A DNA stretch of 8,844 nt from positions 1 to 8,844 of the forward strand of contig JAKAWN010000294.1 of assembly GCA_021827245.1 (NCBI GenBank), in the 5' to 3' direction. This document shows positions 6,787-8,844 of the stretch, in pieces. The stretch comes from Acidobacteriota bacterium. GTDB lineage: Bacteria; Acidobacteriota; Terriglobia; UBA7540. Position 1 is the stretch's first letter, and every line of letters starts with the position of its first letter. The notes below the pieces were generated by a model. The model had not been told where the DNA came from. It was given only the letters and a program-made list of their open reading frames with translations, and did no database searches. The position numbers and the translations under genes were made by a program.

Positions 6787-7137
6787 GGCCAGAAGTTATA
6801 ACAGAACTGTGGTAGGAGGACAGTAACTATGTTATTGATTTTCCAGTCGACTAGAATTTCGGCTAACCACACGTTGAATTTCCGTAAGGTAACAGCTCTT
6901 TCACGGCGTAAACGCGGGTAGGATTCTCGTTGGGAATACCAACTTTGAATCTGCGTGATCTTCGCGTGTAGCACGCCTGCCACGAACACACTTCAGAAGA
7001 AAACAACTGCGGAACACTTGTTGCGCGACAAAACGAGTACAAGATCGGTACAACTTGAGCGTCCCCAGCGTGCTTTTTTGTACTTTTGGGTTGCCAACCG
7101 TGCCGCAAAACCAATAACATACCTTTGTTGTGCTAGC
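6787..7137. other. 351-base interval without a gene
   Basis: More AT-rich than most of the window. I see no gene here: the frames 6678-6989 (-), 6863-7120 (-) and 6955-7515 (+) have no domain and mostly run into neighbouring features. The left part should contain the 5' end of the rve element. The right part lies next to the tRNA fragment and, if that fragment is an attachment site, would be either the far end of the integrating element or foreign DNA that replaced the 5' half of the tRNA gene. A 5-bp hairpin GCGTG/CACGC sits at 6964-6976. Confidence 0.4.
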
Positions 7138-7182
7138 TTCGTAAACCGTAGGTCGGGGGTTCGATTCCCTTCGCCGGCTCCA
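7138..7182 (+). other. tRNA-Thr(CGU) 3' fragment, probable att site
   Basis: 45 bases match the 3' part of a bacterial tRNA. They comprise anticodon loop TTCGTAA with anticodon CGT, the 3' anticodon strand ACCGT, a 5-base variable loop AGGTC, T arm GGGGG-TTCGATT-CCCTT (two G-T wobbles), acceptor strand CGCCGGC, discriminator T and encoded CCA (7180-7182). The bases just 5' (CTAGC) do not pair with ACCGT, and no D arm or 5' acceptor strand (GCCGGCG expected) lies upstream, so this is not a working tRNA. Identity starting at the anticodon loop and running to the 3' end is typical of attachment sites of tRNA-targeting tyrosine integrases. The integrase stop codon lies 4 bases away. Confidence 0.82.
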
Positions 7183-7186
7183 TTCT

Positions 7187-7969
7187 TCAACTACTTACAG
7201 CCACCGCCTGATTCGGCGTCACAGATAGCGTCACAGATAAGGGCGAAAGCGAGGCTTTTGATCCCCCTTCTTTCTTCCTCTTATCCAGTTCCTGTTTCGC
7301 TAGTTCTAACCGCTGCCAGATGGCGTCTGATGCTGCCTTCTGCAAGGCTAAATCAGGGTGGCTGTAGATCAGGTTGGTCTTCAGTGTGGCATGGCCGACC
7401 CGCTTCATTCGCACCGTCGGGTCGATCCCGGACTTCAGCATCGCCGAGTTGTTCCAATGCCTCAGTGCGTGCCAATGGATCGCGGGAAATCCCAAGGCCT
7501 TTGCGACCGGCTTGATCGCCTTGGCCATGAACCATCCCGCATCCATAGGTCGGTTGCGATTGCCCGGGAACAGCCATGCGTCGGGATGAACGTTGGGAAA
7601 GTGAGCTTGTTTGTAGGCTCTCAACTCGGCCAATTGCTCCTCGTTGAGCACCACCGCCCGTTCGCCGGCCTTGGTCTTGGGCCTGCTTGACTTCCCCTCG
7701 AACAGGCTTTCCTTCACGGTGACCAGGCCGGTTTCCCAGTCGATGCATCTCCATCGAAGCGCGCGTGTCTCGCCGATCCGGTTCCCCATCCACAGATTCA
7801 TGTTCCACATCATCCTGTGGCGCGGGTCCTGTAGCCGATCTGCGATTTGCTGTGTTTGCAGGTCGTCAAGGACGAACTCCGCTTTTGGGGATTCCTGCGC
7901 GGCGAGCCTCACGACACGCACCGGGTTCCGGAGCACACCCGCCTCCAGACGGATCGCGGCGCTGTACAT
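7187..7969 (-). CDS. tyrosine integrase, catalytic domain part
   Basis: 260 residues forming the catalytic domain of a phage-type tyrosine recombinase, which would insert and excise the element at the adjacent tRNA-Thr site. All active-site positions are visible: R64 (GNRIGETRALRW), K98 in the beta-hairpin (RPKTKAGERAV), H167 and R170 (HWHALRHW), H193 (RVGHATLKT) and the nucleophile Y202 (IYSH). The C-terminal 35 residues are charged and then Ser/Val-rich. The frame is the same as the N-terminal part at 7979-8443, separated only by a TAA at 7981-7979 (KYKV-stop-LSSMYSAA), so one gene has been split by a nonsense change (Tyr or another codon to TAA). The ATG at 7969-7967 follows the stop by nine bases, so re-initiation could still make this domain, although without the core-binding domain it should not act on its own. 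It is probably a pseudogene half. Confidence 0.88.
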   Translation of the reverse strand: MYSAAIRLEAGVLRNPVRVVRLAAQESPKAEFVLDDLQTQQIADRLQDPRHRMMWNMNLWMGNRIGETRALRWRCIDWETGLVTVKESLFEGKSSRPKTKAGERAVVLNEEQLAELRAYKQAHFPNVHPDAWLFPGNRNRPMDAGWFMAKAIKPVAKALGFPAIHWHALRHWNNSAMLKSGIDPTVRMKRVGHATLKTNLIYSHPDLALQKAASDAIWQRLELAKQELDKRKKEGGSKASLSPLSVTLSVTPNQAVAVSS

Positions 7970-7978
7970 GCTGCTAAG

Positions 7979-8443
7979 TTACACCTTGTACTTCTGAACC
8001 GTCTGGCGGCTGACCTTCCCTTCTTCCGGCGGACCAATCAGGCTCATCAAGTACGCTTGGATTTCCCCTGTCTTGATGGATTCCATGCGCCGGTTTCCGA
8101 ACCTGGGGAGAATAACCTGGCGCACGGCATTCCTCATGTCCCGCCTTGTCGACGCCCGTTTGGTCCTCAACTCGTCTCCGTACTCCTTCGTCTCTTCGTT
8201 CCAGTAGTGCTCTTGAAAGAACCTCACCAACGTAACAGCGTCGCCCGCAACTTCCCGATGCGAGTTGATCTTCTCCATGTACTGTCGCTTTGCTCGGTCG
8301 GCTTGGCTCTTGGTCATCTCGTCGCACCACCCCAGCTTGTGGGAAGGCCTCCGATCGCCTTCCGACCATTGCACCAGGTACAGCTTCCGCTTTTTCCCCG
8401 TATCAACAATGTTCCCTTCTTGTCGCGATTCCGAGTCATGCAT
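7979..8443 (-). CDS. tyrosine integrase, N-terminal core-binding part
   Basis: Up to 154 residues forming the arm- and core-binding part of the same integrase. KLYLVQWSEGDRRPSHKLGW resembles the N-terminal beta-strand domain; the helical core-binding domain follows (SQADRAKRQYMEKINSHREV, FFQEHYW, RRDMRNAVRQVILPRFGNRR, IQAYL). It ends at the TAA at 7981-7979 just before the hinge to the catalytic domain. The start is doubtful: from ATG 8443 the first 18 residues (MHDSESRQEGNIVDTGKK) look unlike an integrase, while the +1 frame from ATG 8439-8437, 4 bases after a GGAGG, reads MTRNRDKKGTLLIRGKSG, which does. Adding one A in the GGAAG after GGGGAAAAAGC would join that start to KLYLVQW, so a 1-bp deletion at about 8380 is likely. 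The gene would then carry two independent lesions. Confidence 0.8.
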   Translation of the reverse strand: MHDSESRQEGNIVDTGKKRKLYLVQWSEGDRRPSHKLGWCDEMTKSQADRAKRQYMEKINSHREVAGDAVTLVRFFQEHYWNEETKEYGDELRTKRASTRRDMRNAVRQVILPRFGNRRMESIKTGEIQAYLMSLIGPPEEGKVSRQTVQKYKV

Positions 8444-8664
8444 CCTCCTCGGACCGCTGAACCCGCACCAAGATTATCGCCTGCGCTCAGGCTTAGCAAG
8501 TAGCCCGCGATCATTTTGGGGTCAAACCGGATGTCCCGGGGAGTGAGTCGCACATGCGGGATCCGCTTGGGATGATTCTTGTTGCATCGGCGATAGATGA
8601 AATCCTCGGAGCATTTCCACTGCTTGGCGAGTTGGGACACAGTCAGTAACGGCTGGTCCATCAC
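8314..8664 (-). CDS. excisionase-like HTH protein
   Basis: The first 60 residues form a small helix-turn-helix of the excisionase/MerR type (HTH_17-like): LLTVSQLAKQWKCSEDFIYR, then RIPHVRLTPRDIRFDPKMI and AGYLLS. Such proteins bend DNA at attachment sites and steer the integrase toward excision, which fits a gene directly upstream of an integrase. A GAGG sequence lies just before the GTG-ATG pair at 8664-8659; the ATG at 8661 gives MDQPLL. The frame does not stop where an excisionase should. It continues through a Gly-rich linker (SAGDNLGAGSAVRGG) directly into the likely integrase start MTRNRDKKGTLL and ends at 8314 only because of the integrase frameshift. Residues after about 75 are therefore integrase N-terminus (to about 8385) and then out-of-frame shadow. 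Either an excisionase-integrase fusion existed or a stop codon was lost. The HTH part is well supported. Confidence 0.72.
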   Translation of the reverse strand: MMDQPLLTVSQLAKQWKCSEDFIYRRCNKNHPKRIPHVRLTPRDIRFDPKMIAGYLLSLSAGDNLGAGSAVRGGCMTRNRDKKGTLLIRGKSGSCTWCNGRKAIGGLPTSWGGATR

Positions 8665-8825
8665 GAATCCTCAACTTCGTACAGATCGCGGTTCCCGTAG
8701 GGCGTCCGCTGGTGGGACAGAATCTTGCTCGAAAGACCGTGTGCCTTCGGTAGGCGTGCGTGACTTGAGCTGAGAGAAGTGGGTATCGTCAGTCTTGTGG
8801 CCCAATCAGGGCCGGGAGGAGACTG
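8665..8825. promoter_or_regulatory. divergent intergenic region
   Basis: 161 bases separate the excisionase-like gene (minus) from a gene starting on the plus strand. It should carry the promoters of both and possibly regulator or Xis binding sites. I could not find convincing -35/-10 pairs; the most visible structure is the leader hairpin at 8786-8829. Confidence 0.4.
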
Positions 8826-8829
8826 ATGA
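8786..8829 (+). promoter_or_regulatory. leader hairpin overlapping a start codon
   Basis: An outer 9-bp stem, TCGTCAGTC (8786-8794) with GACTGATGA (8821-8829), has one G-U wobble and includes the ATG start codon. An inner 5-bp hairpin GGCCC/GGGCC with loop AATCA occupies 8799-8813. The ribosome binding site GGGAGGA (8814-8820) lies unpaired between the two stems. In RNA this fold would hide the start codon while leaving the ribosome binding site open. Whether it forms and matters is inference. Confidence 0.4.
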
Positions 8830-8844
8830 CGACCCCGAACATCC
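8826..8844 (+). CDS. start of an unknown gene, cut by window edge
   Basis: ATG at 8826 preceded by a strong ribosome binding site, GGGAGGAG (8814-8821). Only MTTPNI is visible before the window ends. It is divergent from the excisionase-integrase module, the place where integrative elements often carry a replication or regulatory gene, but the product cannot be told from six codons. Confidence 0.5.

Noticed and set aside
6993..7190. Short minus-strand frame reading GAGEGNRTPDLRFTK
   Set aside because: This peptide is a familiar false gene produced by translating the antisense of a tRNA 3' end. It confirms the tRNA fragment and is not a protein.
1..8844. CRISPR array or other regularly spaced repeats
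   Set aside because: No direct repeat of about 25-40 bases recurs at regular spacing, and no Cas-like protein is encoded.
1..8844. TGA read as an amino acid in this genome
   Set aside because: Only one gene has an internal TGA, while brnT and the integrase end naturally at TGA, so recoding is not supported.

Overview
This window is a junkyard of mobile DNA from a bacterium with moderately high GC content. It contains at least three transposase families, two tyrosine recombinases, a toxin-antitoxin pair and the 3' part of a tRNA gene. Most of the large genes are broken. The protein families (IS630, IS701-like, an rve transposase beginning MFRF and ending LGGLHHRY, BrnT toxin) fit a soil or sediment Gram-negative such as an acidobacterium or proteobacterium, but nothing here fixes the taxon.

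Layout, left to right. Positions 1-230 hold a run of short hairpins and no convincing gene. Positions 207-659 (minus) encode an unrecognised charged, probably coiled-coil protein with one in-frame TGA. Positions 763-1389 (minus) are a frameshifted tyrosine recombinase relic. Positions 1473-2106 (minus) are the catalytic half of an IS630-family transposase. It stops exactly at an IS701-like element (2107-3501) that has perfect 16-bp terminal inverted repeats and a transposase with one frameshift. The other end of that element abuts a truncated rve-type (DDE) transposase (3488-4369, minus). The two flanks belong to different genes, so the element sits on a recombination or deletion scar.

Positions 4571-5238 (minus) hold the best preserved module: a BrnT-type toxin gene followed, with overlap, by an XRE/HTH antitoxin gene. 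A consensus TTGACA promoter has its spacer and -10 box filled by a near-perfect 23-bp palindrome, the expected self-repression operator. Upstream lies the C-terminal stump of an AAA-type ATPase (5235-5582), then a full-length but heavily decayed second rve transposase (5756-6786).

Positions 7138-7182 are the 3' part of a tRNA-Thr(CGU) gene, from the anticodon loop to CCA. Four bases on, and pointing at it, is a tyrosine integrase (7187-8443, minus) preceded by an excisionase-like HTH gene (8314-8664, minus). This is the integration module of a phage or genomic island inserted in tRNA-Thr. The integrase carries an in-frame TAA between its core-binding and catalytic domains and probably a frameshift near its N-terminus. 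A divergent plus-strand gene begins at 8826, with its start codon inside a predicted leader hairpin.

Overall, only brnT, its antitoxin and the excisionase-like gene look possibly functional. The rest records repeated insertion, truncation and decay. Several lesions are single-base changes, so sequencing error must be excluded before reading biology into them.
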